From Acuticoccus sp963704595 (GTDB taxonomy: Bacteria; Pseudomonadota; Alphaproteobacteria; Rhizobiales; Amorphaceae), in assembly GCA_963704595.1 (NCBI GenBank), contig OY969922.1:1550001-1614000 (forward strand): a stretch of 64,000 nucleotides of DNA, given 5' to 3'. Positions 26,930 to 37,800 of this stretch are shown one piece after another (positions within the stretch are counted from its first letter, which is position 1; each line of letters starts with the position of its first letter). The position numbers and the translations under genes are program-made. Below the pieces are notes generated by a model, which saw only the letters and a program-made list of their open reading frames with translations, did not search any database and was not told the DNA's origin.

Positions 26930-28372
26930 TCAGAACAGGAAGTCGGACGCGGCGAATGCGTCGGCGGCGACGCCCTTCACGATGATGCTGCCCTCGCCGG
27001 TGACGATCTCGGCGCTCTCCACGCCTTCGAACGTTCCGGCGACGATGAGGAGCGTGTCGAAGCTGGTGCCGATGTCGGTGAGGTCGATCCGGTCGATCCC
27101 GCGCTCGAAGTCCATGATCCGGTCGGTCGGGCCGTGCGAGCGCAGGAAGACGAACGTGTCGGCGCCGAAGCCGCCGGTGAGGATGTCGTCGCCGGTGATC
27201 CCGCCGTCCAGCGTGTCGTTGCCGGCGCCGCCGCGAAGGTCGTCGCTGTCGGTGCCGCCGAGGAGGAGGTCGTTGCCGTTGCCGCCGTCCAGCGTGTCGC
27301 TCTGGCGGCCACCGTCGAGGGTGTCGTTGTCGTTGCCGCCGTAGAGGACGTCGTAGCCGGCGTCGCCGGTCATGAGGTCGTCGTTGGCGTCGCCGTAGAG
27401 GGTGTCGTCGGCATTGCCGCCGGTCAGCGTGTCGAAGCCCCACTCGCCGCGCAGGATGTCGGAGCCCGGGCCGCCGTCGAGCAGGTCGTCGCCGGAATTG
27501 CCGTTGATCGAATCCTCGTTGCGGCCGCCGATCATGGTGTCGTCGTCGCCGTAGCCGAACATCGTGTCGTCGCCGTTGCCGCCGATCATCCTGTCGTCGC
27601 CGGCCTCGCCGAACAGGATGTCCCGGCTTTCGCCGCCGATCAGCGTGTCGTTGCCGGTGCCGCCATAGATCTTGTCGAGCCCGGCGCCGCCGTCGATCCG
27701 GTCGTTGCCGCTGAAGCCTTCCGCAATGTCGGCGTCGTCGCCGAGGTCGATCACGTCGTCGCCACCGTAGCCGCGCACGTTGTCCCGGCCTGCGCCGCCG
27801 TACACCGTGTCGCCGAGCGGGCCGCCGAAGACCCGGTCGGCCCCGTCGCCGCAGTCGATGAGGTTGAGGCCGTCACCGCCGTTGATGGCGTCGTTGCCGT
27901 CCTCGCCGTAGAGGCTGTCGTCGCCGTCCGCGCCCTCGATGATGTCGCCGCCCGCGCCGCCGCAGACCGAATCGTCACCGTCGTTGCCGAAAAGGAAGTC
28001 GGTCGCGTCCTCACCGCAGATGGTGTCGTCGCCGCCGCCGCCGAAGATGCTGTCGACGGAGGCGCCGCCCATCAGGAGGTCCGCCGAGCCGACGGTGCCG
28101 CTCAGGAGGTCGCCGTAGAGGGTGTCCTTGCCTTCGCCGCCGTAGATGGTGTCGGAGCCGAGGCCGCCCTCGATGGAATCGTGGCGCAACCCGCCGTCGA
28201 GGAAGTCGTTCCCGGCATCGCCGTAGATGACGTCGCGGCCCTCCGCGCCGTAGACCACGTCGTCACCGGTGTAGCCGAAGATCGTGTCGGCGCCGCCGGC
28301 ACCGTCGAGCGTGTCGTCGCCATCGTCCCCGGCGATATATTCGGAGATATCGCTACCCACGAAGATCGCCAC
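26930..28372 (-). CDS. RTX nonapeptide-repeat protein, probably type I secreted
   Basis: A 480-aa protein that is almost all calcium-binding RTX repeats: about 43 units of the form GGxGxDxLxG run from about residue 12 to 400 in near-perfect nine-residue register. The last 80 residues are a serralysin-like cap (DRIMDFERGIDRIDLTDI), ending in FAASDFLF, which fits a type I secretion signal. There is no N-terminal catalytic or adhesive domain. GTG at 28372 is favoured by GGGAGG seven bases upstream; TTG at 28387 is the alternative. No ABC/MFP secretion genes are nearby. Upstream DNA is locally AT-rich. Confidence 0.9.
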   Translation of the reverse strand: MAIFVGSDISEYIAGDDGDDTLDGAGGADTIFGYTGDDVVYGAEGRDVIYGDAGNDFLDGGLRHDSIEGGLGSDTIYGGEGKDTLYGDLLSGTVGSADLLMGGASVDSIFGGGGDDTICGEDATDFLFGNDGDDSVCGGAGGDIIEGADGDDSLYGEDGNDAINGGDGLNLIDCGDGADRVFGGPLGDTVYGGAGRDNVRGYGGDDVIDLGDDADIAEGFSGNDRIDGGAGLDKIYGGTGNDTLIGGESRDILFGEAGDDRMIGGNGDDTMFGYGDDDTMIGGRNEDSINGNSGDDLLDGGPGSDILRGEWGFDTLTGGNADDTLYGDANDDLMTGDAGYDVLYGGNDNDTLDGGRQSDTLDGGNGNDLLLGGTDSDDLRGGAGNDTLDGGITGDDILTGGFGADTFVFLRSHGPTDRIMDFERGIDRIDLTDIGTSFDTLLIVAGTFEGVESAEIVTGEGSIIVKGVAADAFAASDFLF

Positions 28373-28408
28373 CGCGTTGCCTCCCAAGATCGGTTAAACA
28401 ACCTTAAG

Positions 28409-28428
28409 GCAACTAATGCAAAAGTTGC
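28409..28428. promoter_or_regulatory. inverted repeat in the AT-rich RTX/fadB gap
   Basis: GCAACT-N8-AGTTGC lies 36 bases upstream of the RTX start, in the most AT-rich stretch I noticed in the window. It may be an operator for the RTX gene or part of the end of the fadB transcript. No regulator can be named. Confidence 0.4.
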
Positions 28429-28464
28429 AAGTTTAAAAACTGCAATCTTTGGGCGAAATTCACC

Positions 28465-30555
28465 TCAGTTATTGAGACTCTGGAAGGTCCGCCCGTCCGC
28501 CGCGAGTGTGCGCAGGAGCTCCGGCACCTGCCAGTAGTGCCGGTCTTCCTCGGCATAGGCCTCGATGCGGCGGACGAGTTCGGCGGCGCCGATGGTGTCG
28601 GCGAGGAACATCGGCCCGCCGCGGAAGCGGGGAAAACCGTAGCCGAACAGGAGCACCGCATCGACGTCGACCGGCCGCAGCGCCGTGCCGTCCTCCACCA
28701 CGCGGGTCGCCTCGGCAATCATGGCGGTGACGTAGCGCTGCACGATCTCATCGGCGGAGAAGTTGCGCGGGGTGATGTCGGCCCTCTGCGCGCTCGGCGT
28801 CGATGATGGCGAGCGCGTCCGGGTTTTCCGGCCGCCCCTCCACGTCGTCGCCGTAGAGGTAGAAGCCGCGGCCGGTCTTGCGGCCGAACTGGCCCGCCTC
28901 GCACAGCCGGTCCGCGATCTCGACGTAGCGCTCCTCCGGCGGCCGGGTGGGGGCGAGGCGCTTGCGCGAGGCCCAGCGCGATGTCGAGCCCGGCAAGGTC
29001 GAACACCGCGTGCGGGCCCATCGCGAAGCCGAAGTCCTCGAGCGCGCGGTCGACCTCGGCGGGGGAGGCGCCGTCCATGACGAGATATTCGGCCGCCTTG
29101 CGGTAGTGCGACAGGATGCGGTTACCGATGAAGCCGTCACACACGCCGGCGCGCACGGCGACCTTGCCGAGCCGCTTGGCGACCGCGAAGCCGGTGGCGA
29201 CGACGTCAGCCGCGGTCTTGTCCGCCACCACCACCTCGAGGAGGCGCATGACGTGGGCGGGCGAGAAGAAGTGGAGGCCGATCACGTCCGCCGGGCGGCC
29301 GGTGACGGCGGCGATGGCGTCGACGTCGAGGTAGGAGGTGTTGGTGGCGAGGATCGCGCCGGGCTTCGCGACCCGGTCGAGCCGGGTGAAGAGGTCCTTC
29401 TTGACGTCCATGTCCTCGAACGCCGCCTCGATCACGAGGTCTGCGTCCGCGAGGGCATCGACGCTGGTGGCGCCACTGAACGCGCCGGCCTCGATCTCCG
29501 CGTGACGCGCTGCCGTGAGCTTGCCGCGCTGCCTGGCGCCGGCGAGGTTCTTCGCAACCGTCCCCTGGCCGCGCTTCAGCGCCTCTTCGTCTCGCTCCAC
29601 CATCGTGACGGTGTAGCCGGCGAGGAGGAAGGCGGTGGCGATACCCGAACCCATCGTGCCGCCACCGATGATGCCGACGGTCGACACCTCGCGCGGCGTG
29701 GCGTCGGCCTCCGGGATCTTGGAAACGGCGCGCTCGGCGAAGAACGCGTGGACGAGGGCGGCGCGCTGCGGGCTCTCGATGCAGGCCTCGAAGAGCTGGC
29801 GCTCGTAGCGCCAGACCGTCCGCGATCGGCATCCTGGCCGCGGCCTCGACGGCTTCGACGCACTTGAACGGGGCGAAGAGGTGCGGCTGCTTCTTCTCGA
29901 GCTCGGCCGTCTTTTCGTCGAGCGCGGTCTCGTCGTGCGCGACGTCGAGTTCGCCGGTGCGGCGGCGGGGGAGGGTGCCGGCGAGGATGTCCTCGGCAGC
30001 CTTCATGGCGGCCTCCCGCGCAGTGCCTTCGCCGATGGCGTCGACGAGGCCGATGGCCTTCGCGGCCTCGGCGTCGAGCCGCTTGCCGCTGGTGATGAGG
30101 TCGAGCGCGGCCTTGATGCCGGTGAGACGCGGCGCGCGCTGGGTGCCGCCGGCGCCGGGAATGAGGCCGAGCGTCACCTCGGGGAAGCCGACCTGCGTCC
30201 CCGGCAGAGCGACGCGTGCATGGGCGCCGAGCGCGATCTCGAGCCCGCCGCCGAGCGTCGTCCCGTGGATCAGCGCCACCACGGGTTTGGAGCACGCCTC
30301 GATGTGCGAGCAGACGGCGGTGAGGCCGGGCGCCAGCGGCGGCTTGCCGAATTCCTTGATGTCGGCCCCGGCGACGAAGGTGCGGCCGACGCCGTAGAGC
30401 GCGATCGCCTCGACCGATCCGTCGGCGGCGAGTTCGTCGATGGCGGCGACGATCCCGGCGCGGACGGCGTGGGAGGCGGCGTTGACCGGCGGATTGTCGA
30501 TGGCGACGAGGCCGATCCTGCCTGCGCGTTCGGTGGTGACGGGGGTCTCGCTCAT
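28465..30555 (-). CDS. fadB: 3-hydroxyacyl-CoA dehydrogenase/enoyl-CoA hydratase FadB-like (three one-base insertions)
   Basis: Multifunctional beta-oxidation enzyme. From the N-terminus: a crotonase domain (FVAGADIKEF, GFPEVTLGLIPGAGGTQR), a 3-hydroxyacyl-CoA dehydrogenase NAD domain (GGGTMGSGIATAF near residue 295, FFSPAHVMRLLEV) and the duplicated C-terminal helical domains (GFPRFRGGPM). The frame breaks near 29811, 28967 and 28782; removing one base each time gives about 696 aa. The start is the ATG at 30555 (MSETPVTTERAG). It lies 67 bases downstream of dgcA on the same strand, so joint transcription is possible. Confidence 0.9.
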
Positions 30556-30622
30556 GGCGATGTCTCTCGTTCGTGTTGTCCGGCGAGGCCGTGCGGCGGC
30601 CTCGTAAGGGCGGCGCGGGGCC

Positions 30623-31601
30623 TCAGCCCCAGAGTTCGCGCGCGGGCGGATGGAGGATGGCGCCGTCGTAGTGGAGCGCCTGCTCGCGGTCCTGAGCAAG
30701 GAGGAGCGGGCCGTCGAGGTCGACGAAATCGACGTTCTGGGCGGCGAGGATGGCGGGGGCCATGGCGAGCGAGGTGCCCAGCATGCAGCCGAGCATGACC
30801 TTGAGGTCGGCGGCGCGGGCGGCCTCCACCATCTTCAGCGCCTCGGTGAGGCCGCCGGCCTTGTTGAGCTTCACGTTGACCGCGTCGTAGCGCGCCCTTC
30901 AGCTTCTCGATGCCTTCCGAGGTGTGGGCGCTCTCGTCAGCGCAGACCGGCACGGGGTGCGAGATGGTGGCGAGCACCCCGTCGCGCACCGCCGGAAGCG
31001 GCTGCTCGACGAGCGCGACGCCGGCGGCCGCGCAGGCCGACATGTTGCGCAGGAGGTTGGAATCGCCCCAGCCCTCGTTGGCGTCCACCACCAGCAGGGC
31101 GTCGGGCACGGCTGCGCGGACGGCGCGGATGCGGTCGTCGTCGCCGAGGCTGAGGCCGAGCTTGATCTTGAGGAACTGGTGGCCGCACGCAGCGGCGGCC
31201 TCCGCCATCGCGTCCGGCTCGCCGAGCGAGATGGTGTAGGCGGTGGTGACGGGCGAAAGCGAGATCCCGAAGCGCTCCGCGACGGACTGGCCGGAGAGTT
31301 TGGCCTCGAAGTCGAGCAGCGCACAGTCGAGCGCGCAGCGGGCAGCGCCCGCCGGCATCCGTGTCTGGAGCTCCTCGGAGGAGAGGCCGTGGGCGACCGC
31401 GTCCGCCATCGCCTCGAGGTCGGCGACCACGCCCTCGACGCTTTCCCGGTAGCGCGGGTAGGGGACGCACTCGCCCCGGCCGCGCAGGTCGCCGTGGGTG
31501 ATTTCGGCGACGACGACCTTCGCCTCGGTGCGGGACTCGCGGGAGATGCGGAACGACCCGCGGATCGGGAAGGTCTCGGCTCGAACGGTAAGCTTTCTCA
31601 A
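30623..31601 (-). CDS. dgcA: N-acetyl-D-glutamate racemase DgcA, dipeptide epimerase-like (one-base insertion)
   Basis: Enolase-superfamily protein of the muconate-lactonizing/dipeptide-epimerase group. The catalytic lysine motif FLKIKLG, the metal ligands VVDANEGW, EQPLP and CADESAH, and the distal lysine in KLNKAGG are all present. The neighbour dgcN makes DgcA the best call: it would convert N-acetyl-D-glutamate to the L form. TTG at 31601 has GGAG eight bases upstream and overlaps the dgcN stop. An extra base at about 30893 splits the frame; repaired length is 325 aa. L-Ala-D/L-Glu epimerase is the alternative. Confidence 0.85.
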
Positions 31602-32609
31602 GAATGGAACTCCGTCTTGATGCGCTTGACGATGGGGTCCACGCCGAAGCGGACCGGGTCGGTGGCGGGGAGATCGTGCGCGGCGGCCGTGGCTTCCAGC
31701 GTCTCCAGCGCGTCGGTTTCGGCGAGCGCTGCGGTGTTGATCGCGATGCCGACGGGGCGGATCGCGGGGTTGGTGAGCTTGCCCATCGCGACCGTCGCCT
31801 CGATCACCTCGGCGATGGAGGGGAGCTTGTGGGCAACGCCGCGCATGTTGGTGCGCGTCGGCTCGTGGCAGACGACGAATGCGTCCGGCTGCGCGCCGTG
31901 GAGGAGGCCGAGCGACACGCCGGCGAAGGACGGGTGGAACAGCGAGCCCTGGCCCTCGACCAGCTGCCAGGTGGTCGGGCTCGGTCGCCGGCGACAGCCA
32001 CTCGGCGGCGCCGGAGATGAAGTCCGCCACCACAGCGTCGATGGCGACGCCGCGGCCGGAGATGAAGACGCCCGTCTGGCCGGTGGCGCAGAAGTTGGCG
32101 TCGAGACCCGCTTCGCGCATTCCGGCTTCCAGCGCCAGCGCGGTGTATTTCTTGCCGACCGAGCAGTCGGTGCCGACGGTGAGGAGCCTGAGGCCCGGCC
32201 GCTTGGTGCCCTTGCCGGTCTCGAAGGTCTGCGCGCTTCGGCGCACGTCGAGCAGGCGGCGGCCGTGCTTTTCGGCAGCTGCCGCGATGCGCGGCACGTC
32301 GCCGAGGCGCTGGTGGAGGCCGGCTGCGACGTCCATCCCGTTGGCGAGCGCGTCCTCGATGGAGGAGATCCAGTGCTCGGGGAGCTTGCCGCCGGCATTG
32401 ACGACGCCGACGATCAGCGTCTTCGCACCGGCCTCGGCGCCCGCCTTCGCGTCCATCTCGGGGAGCTTCGCGTCGGCCTTGCAGCCCGGAAGGCGCCACT
32501 GGCCGACGCACCAGTCGCGCCGCCAGTCGACGATGCCGAGGCCGGTCTTTGCGGCGAGCGCGTCGGGCACGTCACCCAGAAAGAGGAGGTAGGGGCGGGA
32601 AATTTCCAT
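31598..32609 (-). CDS. dgcN: DUF1611-family D-glutamate N-acetyltransferase DgcN (one-base insertion)
   Basis: DUF1611 family protein, described in marine proteobacteria as the first enzyme of a D-glutamate route that N-acetylates D-glutamate before DgcA. The C-terminal half has a P-loop-like GTDCSVGKK near residue 155, then QLVEGQGSLFHPSFAGVS and CHEPTRTNMRG. An extra base at about 31970 breaks the frame between TEPDH and WQLVEGQG; repaired length is 336 aa. The ATG at 32609 was chosen for the conserved start MEISRPYLLFLGD. Coupled to dgcA by a four-base overlap. Confidence 0.85.
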
Positions 32610-32842
32610 GGGCGAGGCGTCCACGCTGTGAGGTTTTTGCAGCACTGTTCACGCGGTGTTCGGAAGTGTCTGCCAGATTGAATAACAGGGACCGACAAGA
32701 TCGAGCCGCGCGTGTATTTGTAATGGCATAACCGACGCGGGGCGCATCCGCCAGAACCGGTTGGTTGCGCTGCACAAAGGGAGATTGGCGCCGCGGCCGT
32801 TCCAGAGCGGTGCGGGCCGACCCCGAAACGACAGGGATCTCA

Positions 32843-33989
32843 ATGGATGCACGCGTTCCAGCAGCGATGCCGACCGTCGACGCCGAACGGCGCGACGATG
32901 GTCTGGTGCTGTCGTTCGCCGGGCCGTGGACCATCAACACCGCCGAGGTGGCCGAGCATCTCCCCAGGGATGGAACGTTCGGCGACGCGGTCAACCTGAC
33001 CTTCGATCTCGCCGGCGTCACGGACATCAATTCGGCCGGCGCCTGGCTGATCCATCGCCTCCGGGCGCGGCTCGAGTTCTCCGGCCGCCGTGTCGAGATC
33101 GAGAACGCCGACCATTCGCTCACCTACCTCCTGCGCGAGATCGAGACGAGCGCGGGCGATCCGCTGCCGCGGGTCCGCCGGCCCTATGCCGTCATCCGTG
33201 CGCTGACTGCGATCGGCGCGACCGTCGCGGAAGCCGGCAAGGATCTGGTGGCGATGCTGTCGATCCTCGGCGTGTTCGGGCTGCGCCTCGTCACCGCGTG
33301 CACCCATTTCCGCCGCCTGCGCTTCACGTCGATCCTCGCCAACTTCGACCAGACGTGCCGCGGTGCCGTGCCCATCGTGATGCTGATGAGCTTCCTCATC
33401 GGCCTCATCATCGCCCAGCAGGGCGGCCTCTACCTGCGCACCTTCGGCGCCGACCTCTTCGTCGTCGACCTCGTCGGGCGTCCTTATCCTGCGCGAGATG
33501 GGCGTGATCCTCGCCGCCATCCTGGTCGCCGGCCGCTCCGGCTCCGCCTTCACAGCCGAAATCGGCTCGATGCGGATGCAGGAGGAGGTCGACGCGCTCC
33601 ACGTGATCGGGCTCGACCCGGTCGAGGTGCTCGTCGTGCCGCGGATGATGGCGCTCATCATCGCGCTGCCGCTCCTCACCTTCCTGTCCGACCTTGCGGC
33701 CCTCGTCGGGGCGGCGCTCATCTCCTGGGCCTATCTCGGCATCACGCCGGACCTCTTCCTCCAGCGCCTCAACGAGGCGGTGACGCCGGTGGAGTTTTAC
33801 ATCGGCATCGCCAAGGCGCCGTTCATGGCGCTCATCATCGGCCTCGTCGCGTGCAGCGAGGGGCTGAAGGTGGGCGGCAGCGCCGAAAGCCTCGGCCGCC
33901 ACACCACGAGCTCGGTGGTGAAGTCGATCTTCCTCGTCATCGTCGTGGACGGCGTGTTCGCAGTGTTCTTCGGAGCCATCGGCATATGA
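32843..33989 (+). CDS. mlaE: MlaE-family ABC permease with N-terminal STAS domain (one-base insertion)
   Basis: Inner membrane permease of a phospholipid transporter. Residues about 15-115 form a STAS domain (LSFAGPWTINTAEVAEHL, DLAGVTDINSAGAWL), equivalent to a separate MlaB in E. coli. Five or so membrane helices follow, with the family motif LAAILVAGRSGSAFTAEIGSM split from its upstream part by an extra G in 33476-33478. Removing it gives DLVGVLILREMG and 381 aa. AGGGA lies six bases before the ATG. The stop overlaps the mlaF start. Confidence 0.9.
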
Positions 33990-34804
33990 GCGCGGCTGAA
34001 GACATGGAGAGGGCCGGCCCCGCCGCCGCGGCGGAAAAGGCGCCTGAGAACATCATCGAGGTGCGCGACTGCTCGGTCGGCTTCGGCGATTTCCTCGTCT
34101 TCAAGGGGCTCGAGCTCGACGTGCGGCGCGGCGAGATCCTCGGCTTCGTCGGCGGGTCGGGCACCGGCAAGTCGGTCCTGATGCGCACCATCCTGGGGCT
34201 CGTGCCGAAGCGTGTCGGCACCATCCGCATCTTCGGTCAGGACGTCGACGGGATGGACGCAGGCGCGCGCCAGCTCGTGGAGCGGCGCTGCGGCGTCCTG
34301 TTCCAGATGGGCGCGCTGTTCTCCTCGCTCACGGTGCGGGAGAACATCCAGGTGCCGATGCGCGAATATCACAAGATGAGCCAGAAGCTGATGGACGAGC
34401 TGGCGCTCCTCAAGCTCGACATCGTGGGCCTTCCGCGCACGGCGGCGGACAAGTTCCCGTCCGAGCTGTCGGGCGGCATGGTCAAGCGCGCCGGTCTTGC
34501 GCGCGCGCTCGCCATCGACCCGGAGCTTCTCTTCGTCGACGAGCCGACCTCGGGCCTCGACCCGATCGGTGCGGCAAAGTTCGACGAGCTGATCGCCCAG
34601 CTCCGCGATACGCTCGGCCTCACCGTCTATATGGTGACGCACGACCTCGACAGCCTCCACACCGTCTGCGACCGCGTGGCGGTGCTTGCGGAGAAGCGCG
34701 TCGTCGTGACCGGACCCGTCGCCGAGCTCGTCGACTACGATCACCCTTGGGTGAAGGAATATTTCAGGGGGGAGCGCGGCCGGCGCTTCATTCCCGGAGC
34801 GTGA
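33986..34804 (+). CDS. mlaF: ABC transporter ATP-binding protein, phospholipid transport
   Basis: ATPase that drives the Mla lipid transporter. Walker A GGSGTGKS near residue 61, signature LSGGMVKRAGLARAL near residue 155, Walker B LLFVDEPTSGLDP near residue 180, and the H-loop MVTHDLDSL near residue 210. 272 aa, with a 20-residue N-terminal extension. The ATG at 33986 overlaps the mlaE stop (ATGA). Confidence 0.93.
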   Translation: MSAAEDMERAGPAAAAEKAPENIIEVRDCSVGFGDFLVFKGLELDVRRGEILGFVGGSGTGKSVLMRTILGLVPKRVGTIRIFGQDVDGMDAGARQLVERRCGVLFQMGALFSSLTVRENIQVPMREYHKMSQKLMDELALLKLDIVGLPRTAADKFPSELSGGMVKRAGLARALAIDPELLFVDEPTSGLDPIGAAKFDELIAQLRDTLGLTVYMVTHDLDSLHTVCDRVAVLAEKRVVVTGPVAELVDYDHPWVKEYFRGERGRRFIPGA

Positions 34805-34872
34805 GCGTCTCGCTCGCTTTGTCTCGGTTCAGTCGGCGCTCTCGGATGCCGCAAGGAAGCTAGGTCAGTACG

Positions 34873-37800
34873 ATGGAAACGCGTGCCAACTATGTCGCCA
34901 TCGGAGTGTTCGTGGTCGTGGTGTTCGCCGCGATCATGGGGTCGCTCTACTGGCTCTACAGCGCCGGAAAGTCCGGGGCGACGCAGAGCGTGCGGATCAT
35001 CTTCCCCGAGCCGACGACGGGCCTTTCGGCCGGCGGCGCGGTGCTGTTCAACGGCATCCGCGTCGGCGAGGTGGTCAACCTCAGCTTCTCCAACGAGGGC
35101 GGCGACGACGTCGTCGCGCTGATCCGCGTCAACCCGACGGCGCCGATCAAGGTAGACACCGTCGCCAAGCTCGGATTCCAGGGGCTGACAGGCGTCGCCT
35201 ACATCTCGCTGACCGGCGGCTCGGGCAAGAGCCTGCTCGCTGCGGCCGAGGACGGCAAGGTGCCGACGATCCGCGCCGAAACCTCCGCCTTCACCAACGT
35301 GCTGGATTCGGCGCAGGACGTCCTGAAGAAGGTCAACGACACCCTTGGCGAGGTGAACAGCTTCCTCGCCGCCAACCGCGGCCAGCTCGACACGGTCGTC
35401 AACAACGTCAACGACCTCACCGGCACGCTGAACGCCGCCGCGCCCCAGGTCTCCGGCCTCATCACCGACATCGCGTCCGCCGGCCGCCAGATCGCCGAGG
35501 CCGCGCCCAAGTTCACCGCGATGGTGGAGAAAGCCGATTCGCTGATCGGCGCCATCGAGCCGCAGCGGGTCGAGAGCATCGTCACCAACGTGGAAAGCTT
35601 CTCGGGCGCATTGCCGGACATCGGCAACGAGGCTCGCACCGTGGTCGGCAACGTCAACGGCCTCATCACCCGGCTCGACGATACCGCCGGCACGCTCGGC
35701 GAGGCCGTCCAGTCCGTTTCCGGCGTGATGAACTCGCTCGACCAGGACGCCATCGGCGCGATCGTCGCCAACGTGCGCACCGCGACCGGCGCCATCGCCG
35801 ACAAGGCGAGCGCCCTCGGCACCACGCTCGAGAACGCCGCCGTCATCTCGGCGGACGTGCGCACCGTCTCCAACACCATCGCCGCCCGCCAGGGCGAGAT
35901 AGGCACGGCGCTCGACGGCGTCGGCGGCCTCATCGGCGACGCGCGCAGCGCGGTCCAGGCCGCGGCACCCGCAATCGAGCAGTTCGGCACGGCGCTTTCC
36001 GCGGTGACGCCGGAGCGGGTCGAGACGATCGTCTCCAGCGTCGAGACCGTCACGTCCAGCGTCGCCGCCGAAATGCCGGCGATCGGCACCTTCATCAGCT
36101 CGGCGACGGAGGCCGCGTCCGGCCTCGAGCAGGTTGCGAAGCTCATTCAGTCGCGCGACGAGGACATCACCGCCTCGCTCACCGACGCGCGCGCGCTTCT
36201 GGCGAACCTGCGCCAGGGGTCCGAACAGGTTCCGGCGATCATGCAGTCGGTCTCGACCAGCGTGACCAAGGCCGGCGACGTCATCGGCGCGATCGATACC
36301 GCAGCACTCAACGGCACGCTGCAGAACGCCAACACCATTTCGGGCGCCCTTTCGGCAGAGGCGCCCAACGTGGGGCCGCTGATCGCGCGCGTCAGCAACG
36401 CCGCCGGCAGCATCGACACGCTGGCGACCGGCCTTGCGACCGACCTGCCGCAGATCAAGGGCATCATCAGCGATGCCGGCGGAGCGGCACAGTCCGCCCG
36501 CGCGTTCGCAGAGAAGCTGCCGGCCCTCGCCGACACGCTGCAGCCCGGCGTGGAGAACGTGTCCGCCGTGATGGCCGCGATCGACCCCGCCGCGGTCGAC
36601 GCACTCGTCAAGAACGCGTCGTCGTTCGCCGAGGGGCTCGCGGCCCAGCGTGAGCCGATCTCGACGCTGATTGCCCGCGTCACCACCATAGCCGACACGC
36701 TTGCCAGTGAGGCCGGCGCGATCGCCGACACGATCCGCAGCGCCAAGGCAGCCTCCGCCAGCGCCGCGCTCGCCATGAAGCAGGCCGAGACGATTGCGTC
36801 CGACGCCGGACCTGCGCTGCGCCAGCTCGCAGCCGCCGCCGCGGTGGTGACCCCGGCGCGGGTGGACGACATCGTGAGCCGCGTCCAGCTCGTCGTCACC
36901 GGTCTTTCGCAGCAGGAGCCGGCGATCACCGCCATCATCGGCGACGTGCGAGCGACGGCCGAGTCCGCGAAGACCGTCTCCGCCGCACTCGCCGAGGAAG
37001 CGCCGAAGCTGCGCGCGATGATCGACGACGCGACCACCACCGCCCGCAACGTTCGCGAGGCCTCGGCGGACCTTCCGTCGATCGTCGCTTCCGTGGAGCC
37101 GGGGGTGCGCAAGGTCGGCGCTGCGATGGATGCGCTCGACCCCGACGCAGATCGCGGCGATCCAGCGCGATGCGGCGTCCTTCGCCGCGGAGCTCGCCGC
37201 ACAGCGCGAGGCCATCGGTGCGCTCCTGACCAGCGCCTCCGGCGCCGCGACGCGGATCGAGGCGGTCGCCAGCGCCATCGCGCAGCGCACGCCGCAGATC
37301 GGCGCGATCCTCGACCGCACCGAGAGCGCGGTGGATTCGGCGAGCACCTTCGCAGCCTCGCTGCCGGGGATCACCGAATCGCTCCAGCCCGGGATCGACA
37401 ACGTCTCGGCGGTGCTGTCGTCCATCGACCCGAGCGCCATCGAGGGCATCGTGACCAGCGCCTCGACGTTTGCGCAGACGCTGGCAGGCGAGAGCACGAA
37501 GATCACCGCGATCCTCACCGACGCGCAGAACGCGGCGCGCGATGCGAGCACCATCCTTTCCGGCGTTTCGCCTAAGGTGCCGCAGATCACCGCGGCGATC
37601 GACAGCGTGACGTCGGCAGCAAGCTCCGCGCAGGCGTTCGCAGGCTCTCTGCCGGGCCTTGCGACCAAGCTCGAGCCAGGGATCGAGAACATCGCCACCG
37701 TGCTGTCGTCGATCGACGCCGCCGAAGTGGAGGGGATGGTCTCCGACGTGCGCCAGCTCACCACGATGCTGGCGGCGCAGGCGCCCCGGATCGACCGGAT

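Noticed and set aside
27000..28300. Short tandem DNA repeats resembling a CRISPR array or satellite
   Set aside because: The 27-base periodicity is the coding of RTX nonapeptides; units vary at third positions and have no spacer structure.
26822..28537. A 571-residue valine/alanine repeat protein on the plus strand
   Set aside because: It is the antisense reading of the RTX nonapeptide codons. The minus strand has the RTX consensus, a ribosome-binding site and a secretion-type C-terminus.
30552..32645. A fused DgcN-DgcA-like polypeptide of 697 residues
   Set aside because: Two single-base insertions produce the joint frame. Repaired genes have a normal stop and a TTG start in a four-base overlap.
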